DNA from: CAZOMR01 sp964580655
GTDB lineage: Bacteria; RBG-13-61-14; CAZOMR01
Length of the DNA stretch: 14,422 nt
Direction: 5' to 3'
Assembly: GCA_964580655.1 (NCBI GenBank)
Contig: CAZOMR010000061.1
Location: 1-14,422, forward strand
Positions within the stretch are counted from its first letter, which is position 1. Each line of letters starts with the position of its first letter. The notes under the pieces are model-generated. The model had not been told where the DNA came from. It searched no databases and was given only the letters and a program-made list of their open reading frames with translations. A program made the translations under genes and the position numbers. Below are positions 7,446 to 13,875 of this stretch, piece after piece.

Positions 7446-7451
7446 ATTATA
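7446..7451 (-). promoter_or_regulatory. Possible -10 box for the histidine kinase gene
   Basis: The minus strand reads a perfect TATAAT. A start site about 7 nt downstream would leave a leader of under 10 nt before the ATG at 7431, fitting the lack of a ribosome site there. No good -35 box lies 16-18 bp upstream (TTTCCC is the best), so confidence is low. Confidence 0.3.
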
Positions 7452-7485
7452 TCATCTTTATCCTTTCAGGGAAAGATTTTTTAGA

Positions 7486-7491
7486 TATAAT
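7486..7491 (+). promoter_or_regulatory. Possible -10 box for the MaoC / CoA-transferase cluster
   Basis: A perfect TATAAT on the plus strand, back to back with the kinase -10. It implies a start site near 7498, which would exclude the GTG at 7497 and favour the ATG at 7512 as the start of the first MaoC gene. The -35 region (CTTTCA, about 17 bp upstream) is weak. Confidence 0.35.
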
Positions 7492-7511
7492 ATCAAGTGG
7501 AAAATGATCGT

Positions 7512-7949
7512 ATGGAAGAGAAGCCTGAACTGAAGATCTCTTTGCTTGAGCCGGGAAAGAGGTTTCGGCCTTTTGTTATCGAGGTGACCAATGATTTTGT
7601 CCGGGCTTTCGCGGAAGCAGTGAATGATGATAGTTTAATCTACTTCGATGACCGTGTGGCGCGCGATGCTGGCTTTGCCCGTGGCATTGCCCCTGCCGGG
7701 ATCGCTGGAATCTGGGGCAGGAGGTCATACTTGGAGGACTTTCGGATGCCCGAGGGGGGAATCCTCATTGGACTTTCTTATGAGTTTGATTGTCCGGCTT
7801 ATGTCGGCGATACCATCACGGCAAGAGCAGAGGTCAAGGAGATTTCGGAGAGAAAAGGCCGGCCCCTGGTGAGGATTCGCACCGAGGCCGAGAATCAGCG
7901 TGGTGAAAGGATCGGATCGGTTGAGCTGTCCGTTATCTGGCCGGGCTGA
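7512..7949 (+). CDS. MaoC-like hot-dog protein, probable non-catalytic partner of a hydratase pair
   Basis: A 145-residue single hot-dog domain of the MaoC dehydratase N-terminal type (PGKRFRPFVIEVTNDFVRAFAEAVND, IGLSYEFDCPAYVGDTITARAEV, QRGERIGSVELSV). Aligned by eye with the following gene, the hydratase-2 motif reads NDDSLIYFDD: Asp39 is kept, but the catalytic His position is Tyr44. In two-subunit or two-domain (R)-hydratases such as HadAB or eukaryotic hydratase 2, one hot-dog lacks the active site and shapes the acyl pocket; this protein fits that role. An in-frame GTG at 7497 would add five residues, but the -10 at 7486-7491 argues for the ATG at 7512. The next gene starts 19 bp downstream, consistent with an obligate heterodimer. 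The substrate is unknown. Confidence 0.86.
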   Translation: MEEKPELKISLLEPGKRFRPFVIEVTNDFVRAFAEAVNDDSLIYFDDRVARDAGFARGIAPAGIAGIWGRRSYLEDFRMPEGGILIGLSYEFDCPAYVGDTITARAEVKEISERKGRPLVRIRTEAENQRGERIGSVELSVIWPG

Positions 7950-7968
7950 TGAGATCAAGGACAATGTG

Positions 7969-8370
7969 ATGAAAGCTGGAGATAAAATTCCTTCCTTGAG
8001 TAAAGAGGTTAGCCAGGATATGATCAACTTCTATGCCGAGGTGTCCGGGGATTTCAACCCCTTGCATGTTGATACTGAGTTTGCGCGGAAGAGTCGGTTC
8101 CGTGGCACCATAGCCCACGGTCATATTGCGGCAAGCTGGCTCTGCGAGATGCTCACGCGCTGGCAGGGAGCCGCGTTTCTTCATGGGGGCAAGCTTTCGG
8201 ATGTCAGGTTCATCTCTCCTATTCGGCCAGGGGATATGATAGAGGTGACAGGTGAGATCACGGATATCACGCAAGAGAGGGTCATGTGTCAGGTCTGGGT
8301 CGAAAACCAGAAAGGCGAGAGGTGCATTGCGGGAAAGGCATCCATACCTCTTTCGGTAAAGATGAGATGA
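7969..8370 (+). CDS. MaoC-like (R)-specific enoyl-CoA hydratase, catalytic subunit
   Basis: A 133-residue hot-dog protein carrying the full hydratase-2 motif: YAEVSGDFNPLHVDTEFARKSRFRGTIAHGHI, quoted here in its parts as SGDFNPLHVD and GTIAHGHI. Asp28 and His33 are spaced as in PhaJ (Asp31/His36) and are the expected catalytic pair for adding water to trans-2-enoyl-CoA to give (R)-3-hydroxyacyl-CoA. The start is the ATG at 7969, preceded by AAGGA with 7 nt spacing; longer readings begin inside the previous gene. Its stop overlaps the start of the CoA-transferase gene (ATGA at 8367-8370), so the three genes are probably co-translated. It could alternatively act as a dehydratase. Confidence 0.9.
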   Translation: MKAGDKIPSLSKEVSQDMINFYAEVSGDFNPLHVDTEFARKSRFRGTIAHGHIAASWLCEMLTRWQGAAFLHGGKLSDVRFISPIRPGDMIEVTGEITDITQERVMCQVWVENQKGERCIAGKASIPLSVKMR

Positions 8371-9626
8371 CATACCGGCACAAGCTCGTGAACTGGGATG
8401 AGGCCATTGCAAAGCTCGATTCGGCAAAGCGTGTTCTGCTACCCCCTGGCTGTGGCGAGCCGCAGGGTCTGATCAGGGCAATCGTGGAACGCGCTGACCG
8501 ATTTCAAGGTCTGGAGTTGATGGGAGGGCTTCTGCTCACCGACTACCCTTTTCTGGATAAACAGTACGCTCGCAATTTTCATTTTGTTACCACCCATATC
8601 ATGCCTCCGGTCAGAAAAGCCCTTGAACAAGGCCGTGCGGAATTTCTCAGTGTGCGCTACTCGGACATCCCTCGCTATTTCAGCAGGAAGGGCCCTCGGC
8701 CCGCTGACGCCATCCTTATCCAGGTCAGCCCTCCTGATGAAAAGGGGCGCTTCAGCCTTGGCCCGAGCACGAGTTATCCCTTGCCCGTGGCGAGACAGGC
8801 GCCTCTGGTGATCGCGCAGGTCAACCCGAAATGTCCCCGCACAATGGGCGAGAGCTTCCTTGAGCCTGAGAAGATTGACTGCCTGGTGGAATTCGAGGAG
8901 GACCTTGTGCCCTATGAGAGCCCGCCTGTTGGAGATGTGGAACGCAAGATAGCGGAGCACATCCTGCCATTGATACCGAAGACCGGGACTATCCAGATAG
9001 GCATCGGCAATGTCCCGGAGGCCCTGCTTGAATGCCTGCCCGTGGGACTGGATCTGAATATCGCGGGCATGGCAGTGGATTACATGGCAGACCTGGTGGA
9101 AAAAGGGGTGGTCACGGGAGAATTCCGGTCAATCGAATTGATGGGCACTAAAAAGCTCTTTGAATTCTGCCACGATAATCCGCGAGTCCAGATGCAAAGT
9201 TCAACTGAGGGCCACAATCCTTTATGGCTGAAAAACATTCCCGGATTCGTGTCCATCAACTCCGCGGTTGAGGTTGACTTTGCCGGACAGGTCAACTCCG
9301 AGAGCATCGGCACAAGGCAACTCTCAAGCGTGGGTGGCCAGTATGATTTCGTGGAGGCGGCCCACTGGTCAAAAGGGGGCTTCTCGGTCTTTGCCTTTCC
9401 TGCCACATCTGGCCCGGAAGGACAATACTCCCGCATTGTGCCGAGGCTCTCGCACGGTGCCTTCGTTACCACGCCCCGATATATGGTGCGCTATGTCGTT
9501 ACTGAATACGGTATCGCTGATCTTTGGGGAAAGACCACGAGGGAGCGAGCAGATGCTCTCATCGGTATCGCACATCCAAAGTTCCAGCAAGAGCTTGAAA
9601 ATGAATTCAAAAGGATGTTCGGATAA
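8367..9626 (+). CDS. Acetyl-CoA hydrolase/transferase family protein with altered catalytic Glu
   Basis: A 419-residue protein related to 4-hydroxybutyrate CoA-transferase, Cat1 and the acetate-forming AarC group, which move CoA between acyl groups through a glutamyl-CoA intermediate. It has the oxyanion-loop GIGNVPEALL (212-221), LMGTKKLFEFCHDNPRVQMQ, FVSINSAVEVDFAGQVNSESIG (within 294-315), SSVGGQYDFV (320-329) and VVTEYGIADLWGKT (377-390). Length is normal for the family. In 4-hydroxybutyrate CoA-transferase the nucleophile sits in HSEMFSDG ahead of a DLVE segment; here the same place reads NIAGMAVDYMADLVE, with Gly234 where Glu is expected. Transferase activity is therefore uncertain. The ATG at 8367 overlaps the preceding stop (ATGA); an upstream in-frame ATG at 8286 lies deep inside the hydratase gene and is rejected. 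Confidence 0.88.
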   Translation: MTYRHKLVNWDEAIAKLDSAKRVLLPPGCGEPQGLIRAIVERADRFQGLELMGGLLLTDYPFLDKQYARNFHFVTTHIMPPVRKALEQGRAEFLSVRYSDIPRYFSRKGPRPADAILIQVSPPDEKGRFSLGPSTSYPLPVARQAPLVIAQVNPKCPRTMGESFLEPEKIDCLVEFEEDLVPYESPPVGDVERKIAEHILPLIPKTGTIQIGIGNVPEALLECLPVGLDLNIAGMAVDYMADLVEKGVVTGEFRSIELMGTKKLFEFCHDNPRVQMQSSTEGHNPLWLKNIPGFVSINSAVEVDFAGQVNSESIGTRQLSSVGGQYDFVEAAHWSKGGFSVFAFPATSGPEGQYSRIVPRLSHGAFVTTPRYMVRYVVTEYGIADLWGKTTRERADALIGIAHPKFQQELENEFKRMFG

Positions 9627-9709
9627 AAAATTCAACAGAGGGTATTGAGAGTGCCGGACGATGGTTTTAATCCAGATTTGCCGTGTTTTATGGTAATATA
9701 AGAGGACAG

Positions 9710-11002
9710 ATGAGCAAGGTAGGGATCAGGGAGCTTAGCGGGGAGCTTTGCGAGGACATTTCTTTTGTTTTCAATGAGTTCGGTGGCATTGAGAGGCTTG
9801 TTCGTGACAGGCCTGTGCTTTTGAAGCCTAACGGGGTGCATTACGGCCCGGGACAGGCCACTGCCACAGAATTTATAGAAGCCCTGTTTAAGGTGTTGAG
9901 GGACAGCGGGATAAAGGATTTGTTCTTGATGGAGAACTGTACTGCCGGGAATGTAACCCGGGTGGTATTTCGCGCCCTGGGTTGGGATAAGCTTTGCCGG
10001 AGGTATGGTGTCAAGGCGATATACCTGGATGAAGGCAGGACAGTGCCTGTGAATTTGCCGGATGAGGATTTGGCCGTGTATTTGCCGGCTTTTTTGCATC
10101 ACTGGCTCGTGGAGCGTCGGGAGGAATGTTTTTATTTGAATATTCCTAGACTTAAAACACATTCCATGTCTCATGTTACACTGGGGATAAAGGGTCAGCA
10201 GGGACTTTTGATAGACAAGGATCGAATGAATGATCACAATTATAACCTTGGCCGCAGACTTGTCAGGATATTGCGGTTTGTCAGGCCTGACTTTACATTG
10301 ATTGAGGGGATAACCGCCACTATCTACGGACATTTTCCCATACTACGGGACCTCAAGAAGAGCCTCATTGATACCAGGATCATCATTGCCAGCGATGATG
10401 TTTTAGCCGCGGACACGGTTGGGGCAAGGGTGTTCGGATACTCAAGCGAAGAGATTGACCACCTACGCATTGCCAAAAGATATGATCTGGGCTGTGGGGA
10501 CCTTGACAGGATAGAGCTGACGGGGGATTCCTCCGTGTTTGCCAGATTCAAAGAGAGGTATCCATACATGCCGGAGATTCAAATCCCTTCGAGCATCAAG
10601 ATGATTTACGGCAAGGAGATGGCCTGCTACCAGGGGTGTCGGGGGAATTCCGAGATCACTATTGATATGCTTGCCGCGGATTACGGTGGGAAGGGCGGCT
10701 GGAACTTTGTTTGTGGAAAAGGCATTGATCTTGCCGAGTTGGAGGGTTTAGAAGGGGAATTCATGGTAGTGGGGCCGTGTGCTGTGAATGAGGTTTCCGA
10801 ATGGTTAAAGAAGAGGTATCCGGGAAGGAGGATTTACCTGATTCCTGAGCATAATGATCTGGCCAATGTTGTAGGAAAAGCGATTCGGCTTATGAGGCCA
10901 ACTATTCGTAAAATCTTGCCTTTTTCCATTCCGATGATGTTATACCTGGTGATCAGAGCCAGGATAAATGGCCTTAACTCTCGCATGGCTAACCCGCTAT
11001 AG
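9710..11002 (+). CDS. DUF362 domain protein with a Cys-containing C-terminal part
   Basis: A 430-residue protein of unknown function. The DUF362 part (about 28-270) shows VLLKPNGVHYGPGQATATEF, FLMENCTAGNVTRVVFRALG, FYLNIPRLKTHSMSHVTLGIKG and LIEGITATIYG. The C-terminal part (about 295-395) has Cys306-x3-Cys310 (ACYQGCRGN), Cys335 and Cys357. These four cysteines could form a metal site, but they do not match the C-x2-C-x2-C-x3-C ferredoxin pattern found in some DUF362 proteins. There is no signal peptide or clear membrane helix; a hydrophobic stretch near the end (ILPFSIPMMLYLVI, about 402-415) may touch the membrane. I chose the ATG at 9710 with AGAGG just upstream; a GTG at 9683 is in frame but lacks a ribosome site. 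It lies 83 bp after the CoA-transferase gene, so co-transcription is possible. Confidence 0.88.
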   Translation: MSKVGIRELSGELCEDISFVFNEFGGIERLVRDRPVLLKPNGVHYGPGQATATEFIEALFKVLRDSGIKDLFLMENCTAGNVTRVVFRALGWDKLCRRYGVKAIYLDEGRTVPVNLPDEDLAVYLPAFLHHWLVERREECFYLNIPRLKTHSMSHVTLGIKGQQGLLIDKDRMNDHNYNLGRRLVRILRFVRPDFTLIEGITATIYGHFPILRDLKKSLIDTRIIIASDDVLAADTVGARVFGYSSEEIDHLRIAKRYDLGCGDLDRIELTGDSSVFARFKERYPYMPEIQIPSSIKMIYGKEMACYQGCRGNSEITIDMLAADYGGKGGWNFVCGKGIDLAELEGLEGEFMVVGPCAVNEVSEWLKKRYPGRRIYLIPEHNDLANVVGKAIRLMRPTIRKILPFSIPMMLYLVIRARINGLNSRMANPL

Positions 11003-11097
11003 AGAAATGTTTGAAAAATTCAGGAAAAATTTTTATATTTTCCAAAGGCATACATTCAGGATAACTGGCATGTTTAGAAAATTTATTGAAATTCGGC

Positions 11098-11148
11098 TTA
11101 AACATCGTTAAATGTTTAACTTTTAAACTGTTTCTCGCCTTTGAGAAA
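11098..11148. repeat. Two adjacent short inverted repeats
   Basis: TTAAACAT (11098-11105) pairs with ATGTTTAA (11112-11119) around a 6-nt loop; TTTCTC (11131-11136) pairs with GAGAAA (11143-11148) around another 6-nt loop. The two are separated by 11 bp and lie about 230-280 bp upstream of the predicted pilV start site. They may be activator binding sites or chance palindromes in AT-rich DNA. Confidence 0.35.
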
Positions 11149-11290
11149 GCGGTTTCAATAAAATTCCTGGTTATCTGGATTAATTTTTGCGAGTTTTTAA
11201 TAGACTTGCGCCAGGATGAATTCCCTGATGCAACCCCTGGATTTTAATTATTGCATGTTTTCCGGTAATAATGAAATGTGAGGATCTCGG

Positions 11291-11337
11291 GGCAAAACTG
11301 GAACTTATTGAAATTAAAGAACTATTTTAGTTTTGCC
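11291..11337. repeat. 9-bp perfect inverted repeat upstream of the sigma-54 promoter
   Basis: GGCAAAACT (11291-11299) is matched by its exact reverse complement AGTTTTGCC (11329-11337), 29 bp apart. The centre is about 67 bp upstream of the predicted start site, a range where activator or bending-protein sites can occur. The arms contain G/C pairs, so a chance match is less likely than for the neighbouring AT-only repeats. Confidence 0.45.
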
Positions 11338-11354
11338 GCATATATATTGAATTT

Positions 11355-11370
11355 TGGCACGGTGGATGCA
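11355..11370 (+). promoter_or_regulatory. Sigma-54 (RpoN) -24/-12 promoter of the pilV-pilY1 operon
   Basis: TGGCACGGTGGATGCA matches the RpoN consensus TGGCACG-N4-TTGCW with one mismatch (A for the first T of the -12 box). The invariant GG (11356-11357) and GC (11368-11369) are exactly 10 bp apart. The start site would fall near 11381, so transcription begins at or after an upstream ATG at 11381 and leaves a leader with GGAGGGAG ahead of the pilV ATG at 11408. Type IV pilin genes are classically controlled by RpoN with PilR; no pilR is visible here. Confidence 0.75.
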
Positions 11371-11407
11371 TAATCATTAAATGGAAGCTTTGGAGGGAGC
11401 AAATAAG

Positions 11408-12124
11408 ATGCTAGGCAAGAAAAAATTTCGGCAGGATGGCGGATTTTCAATGGTGGAACTCATGTTTGCGCTGGTGATTCTTGCCGTAGGCTTAATGGCG
11501 ATCATCCAGTTGCAGGTATCCGCGATGGCCAGTCTGGCAAAAGCGCGGCATCAAAGCGTGGCAGTAGAGCTTGCGGGAACAAAGATGGAGTTATTGAAAA
11601 CCCTTCCATATCAGGTTGATAAACCGGCCGATCCCCCGCTAGATGCATCTGGACAACCGATTGTGGATGCTTCCGGGAGATCCGTATTCTATGACAACAT
11701 AACATTCCAAGGTGACCAGGGAGAGGGGGATGGAAGAGCCACTCTCCATTGGGACTTTCCAGTTGATAAGAATGGTAAGCGTTTGCAGGCTACGGGCGCG
11801 TATGGAGCAGGGGAGATGGGCTATATAGTCATGTGGAGCATTGAGCGAGGCGGGTCCCAGGGCACACCATGGCCCGGTACCACAGTCAAGTCTCCGCCAT
11901 ATGTTCCTGGCCCGAACCAGATGCGTATCAGGGTTATCGTGGGCTGGTTTGAGCGTTATCAGCAGGAAATAATGGGAAAAACTGCTGAAGCTTTTGATGG
12001 CAGTAAATTTCCTGCAGAGTTTGACGCATTTGAACCTGACTCAGCGGATGACTTCCATCACCATCTTATGGAGATGTTGCCTGACAGGGTGGAATTGGAA
12101 TGTGTCCGGGACTTGATGTTTTGA
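11408..12124 (+). CDS. pilV: Type IV pilus minor pilin PilV-like
   Basis: First gene of a minor-pilin operon; such proteins prime pilus assembly at the inner membrane with PilY1. The 238-residue prepilin has a basic leader ending DGG, a type III signal GG/FSMVELMFALVILAVGLMAI with cleavage after Gly12, and Glu17 at position +5 of the mature protein. The helix continues with SLAKARHQSVAVELAGTKMELLKTLPY, typical of PilV/GspI-like minor pilins. The soluble part (about 60-238) shows WDFPVDKN and MRIRVIVGWFE and is not otherwise recognisable. The start is the ATG at 11408, 8 nt behind GGAGGGAG; an in-frame ATG at 11381 lies at the predicted sigma-54 start site and so has no room for a ribosome site. 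pilW starts 19 bp downstream. Confidence 0.86.
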   Translation: MLGKKKFRQDGGFSMVELMFALVILAVGLMAIIQLQVSAMASLAKARHQSVAVELAGTKMELLKTLPYQVDKPADPPLDASGQPIVDASGRSVFYDNITFQGDQGEGDGRATLHWDFPVDKNGKRLQATGAYGAGEMGYIVMWSIERGGSQGTPWPGTTVKSPPYVPGPNQMRIRVIVGWFERYQQEIMGKTAEAFDGSKFPAEFDAFEPDSADDFHHHLMEMLPDRVELECVRDLMF

Positions 12125-12143
12125 CCAATAGGAGGCCGAGTAA

Positions 12144-13274
12144 ATGAGGATAGCATATAAAACCGGCAAACAGGGATTTACCCTGGTGGAGTTGATGGTG
12201 AGTATGCTGGTGCTCAGCATAGTGATGCTGGGGGTGTTTGGCCTTTTTGCTTCCCAACAGCAGAACTTTCGCTCCACATCGGACCTGGCGCGTGGCCAAT
12301 TTAATCTGCGCATAGCCATGTTAACCATCTCCAGGGACATCCGCAATGCGGCATATACGGGATCACCCGGTCTTCCCCTGGGGTTCGACACGGCTAATTC
12401 CATAAAAAACCCCCTATTTGATCCCACCAATCCCCTGTTACCGATCTCGCCTGTTAATAAAGGAGCCGCGGGAGACATCTCGTTCCTGAAAGTTAAAACC
12501 AAGGCATGGGGAACCTCAACTAATGAATTGCTGGATTCATCCACGACCGTGGATGCAATTGACATATGGGCCAACTTCACCTTGAGGACCGCTGAACCCT
12601 TAAACGACATCCCAACTGGCACAGTAACCTTTCAATTGACCAATTCTGATATTTTCTTGAGTCCGAAGGGCGATCCGGTAGCCATAATTCTTATTGGCGA
12701 CGAGGATCATGTTGAGAGTCATACAGTTTCTGCTGTTCAGCTTTCTCAAGGCACAACCGTAGGCTCTATCACCTTGATTGAGCCAACAGAAAATACATTT
12801 TATAAGGGCTCTTTAGCCGGCCTTCCAAGTCCCACCCAGATAGTTCCTATCATTCACCGAAGATACTTCCTGGATGAGAGGGCTTCGGTTACAGGTAGAA
12901 GCCAGGTTCGCACACTGGTAAGGCGGGACTACTACGCCCATTCTTTTGAGGATACGGAGGTGGCCCAATATATTGATGATCTGCAAATCGCCTATGCGCT
13001 CGCTGATTACGAAGTGATTCATACGCCTGGTCAACCTGACAAGCTCGAGCCCACTAGGAAGATCTACTCCAATATTGATCCAGAGCTGGTCCCGGATGCA
13101 GACCATGATCCGATTGCCAATCCCTGGGCCATCCGGGCCGTCTCGCTGAACATGACCTCAATAAGCTTCCCCCGGACAGGAGAAGCCGGCACAAGAGGGA
13201 AACCCCATCCTGTGTTTACAGAGATGTCAAGAATGATCAGAACCAGGAATGTCGGCTTACAAAAGCTAAAGTAA
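12144..13274 (+). CDS. pilW: Type IV pilus minor pilin PilW-like
   Basis: A 376-residue prepilin with a short leader and the type III signal QG/FTLVELMVSMLVLSIVMLGVFGLF (cleavage after Gly11, Glu16 at +5). The region about 35-75 (SQQQNFRSTSDLARGQFNLRIAMLTISRDIRNAAY) is the conserved PilW/GspJ-like helix that precedes a beta-rich head. The rest contains DAIDIWANFTLRT, IILIGDEDHVESHTVSAVQL, RRYFLDE and DDLQIAYALAD. GGAGG with 8 nt spacing sets the ATG. Order pilV-pilW-pilX-pilY1 matches the minor-pilin clusters of Pseudomonas and relatives. It is long for PilW, but the head domain varies in this family. Confidence 0.87.
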   Translation: MRIAYKTGKQGFTLVELMVSMLVLSIVMLGVFGLFASQQQNFRSTSDLARGQFNLRIAMLTISRDIRNAAYTGSPGLPLGFDTANSIKNPLFDPTNPLLPISPVNKGAAGDISFLKVKTKAWGTSTNELLDSSTTVDAIDIWANFTLRTAEPLNDIPTGTVTFQLTNSDIFLSPKGDPVAIILIGDEDHVESHTVSAVQLSQGTTVGSITLIEPTENTFYKGSLAGLPSPTQIVPIIHRRYFLDERASVTGRSQVRTLVRRDYYAHSFEDTEVAQYIDDLQIAYALADYEVIHTPGQPDKLEPTRKIYSNIDPELVPDADHDPIANPWAIRAVSLNMTSISFPRTGEAGTRGKPHPVFTEMSRMIRTRNVGLQKLK

Positions 13275-13332
13275 GAGAATGGAATCTGAGGAAAGATGAA
13301 GAGCGCTTTGCCGGGAATATAAGGAGGAACCG

Positions 13333-13833
13333 ATGAAGATGAAAGGGATGAGATGGAAAAACCTGAAGCAGGAGAATGGCGCGGCCTTGATCACGGCCAT
13401 GGTGATACTCGTGGCCATGACATTGCTTGGGTTCTCTTTGCTTACCCTGAGCGAGATTGAATTCGACATCGCACGCAATCAGCGCCTGGCAGAGCAGGCC
13501 GTTTTCGCCGGAGAGAGAGGAGCCCTGGCCGGAGTTCGCCTGGCCGAGGCCCTGAGGCTGGAGCTTGCCCCGGGAGACACGGTGCGGGCTCATTCCGGGC
13601 TTTTTAATCAAAGGGATACTTATCCCAAGTGGATGATGGAGATAACAAAGGAAGGCCTTGCGCCCCAGGATAAAGGATGGTCCATAGAGGAGGGAGCGGA
13701 AAAAATGACTTTTTTCCTGTATAGAATTCAGTCTGTGGGCAACAGCAGAGACCGCAGCTATCGCACGATTGAGATGATGATCCGGCTTGCTGAAAAAACA
13801 GGCTCCTATGGGAAACATCACAAATCATATTAA
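13333..13833 (+). CDS. pilX: Type IV pilus assembly protein PilX-like
   Basis: A 166-residue protein with a basic N-terminus, NGAALITAMVILVAMTLLGFSLLTL as a single membrane helix (about 16-41) and a following EIEFDIARNQRLAEQAVFAGERGAL segment, the PilX N-terminal pattern. If cleaved after Gly16, residue +5 is Thr instead of the Glu found in most pilins, so it may sit at the tip like GspK/PilX-type minor pilins. The head domain is small (about 65-160). AAGGAGG is followed by a 6-nt gap before the ATG at 13333; later in-frame ATGs (codons 3 and 6) are less well placed. It lies between pilW (58-bp gap) and pilY1 (42-bp gap). Confidence 0.8.
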   Translation: MKMKGMRWKNLKQENGAALITAMVILVAMTLLGFSLLTLSEIEFDIARNQRLAEQAVFAGERGALAGVRLAEALRLELAPGDTVRAHSGLFNQRDTYPKWMMEITKEGLAPQDKGWSIEEGAEKMTFFLYRIQSVGNSRDRSYRTIEMMIRLAEKTGSYGKHHKSY

Positions 13834-13875
13834 GGAGTTTCAGGTAGCTAAAGCATGGAATAAGGGGGAAGGACA

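Larger units (their letters stand above)
11003..11380. other. 378-bp AT-rich intergenic region before the pilin operon
   Basis: No gene, tRNA or convincing ORF was found here. The region contains three inverted repeats (11098-11119, 11131-11148, 11291-11337) and an 11-bp direct repeat TTATTGAAATT (11083-11093 and 11305-11315). It ends with a sigma-54 promoter element at 11355-11370. A weak AT-only hairpin (GGAAAA...TTTTCC) just after the DUF362 stop is a poor terminator candidate. The length and repeats suit an upstream activator region for the sigma-54 promoter. Confidence 0.6.

Noticed and set aside
7933..8427. A 164-codon minus-strand open frame opposite the second MaoC gene
   Set aside because: The plus strand has the hydratase motif with both catalytic residues; the minus frame is a shadow.
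9683..9709. GTG start at 9683 for the DUF362 gene
   Set aside because: No ribosome site upstream; the ATG at 9710 has AGAGG nearby and leads directly into the conserved part.
9632..10333. A 233-codon open frame on the minus strand opposite the DUF362 gene
   Set aside because: It has no recognisable domain or ribosome site, and the plus-strand frame is a clear DUF362 protein; a shadow frame.
11003..11380. Small RNA or tRNA gene in the long spacer
   Set aside because: No cloverleaf, no T-loop motif and no GC-rich stem; only short AT-rich inverted repeats.
12041..12622. A 193-codon minus-strand open frame opposite the pilV/pilW junction
   Set aside because: It spans two well-supported pilin genes and their intergenic ribosome site; no homology recognised.
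13237..13821. A 194-codon minus-strand open frame opposite pilX
   Set aside because: It covers pilX and its ribosome site; no domain recognised.
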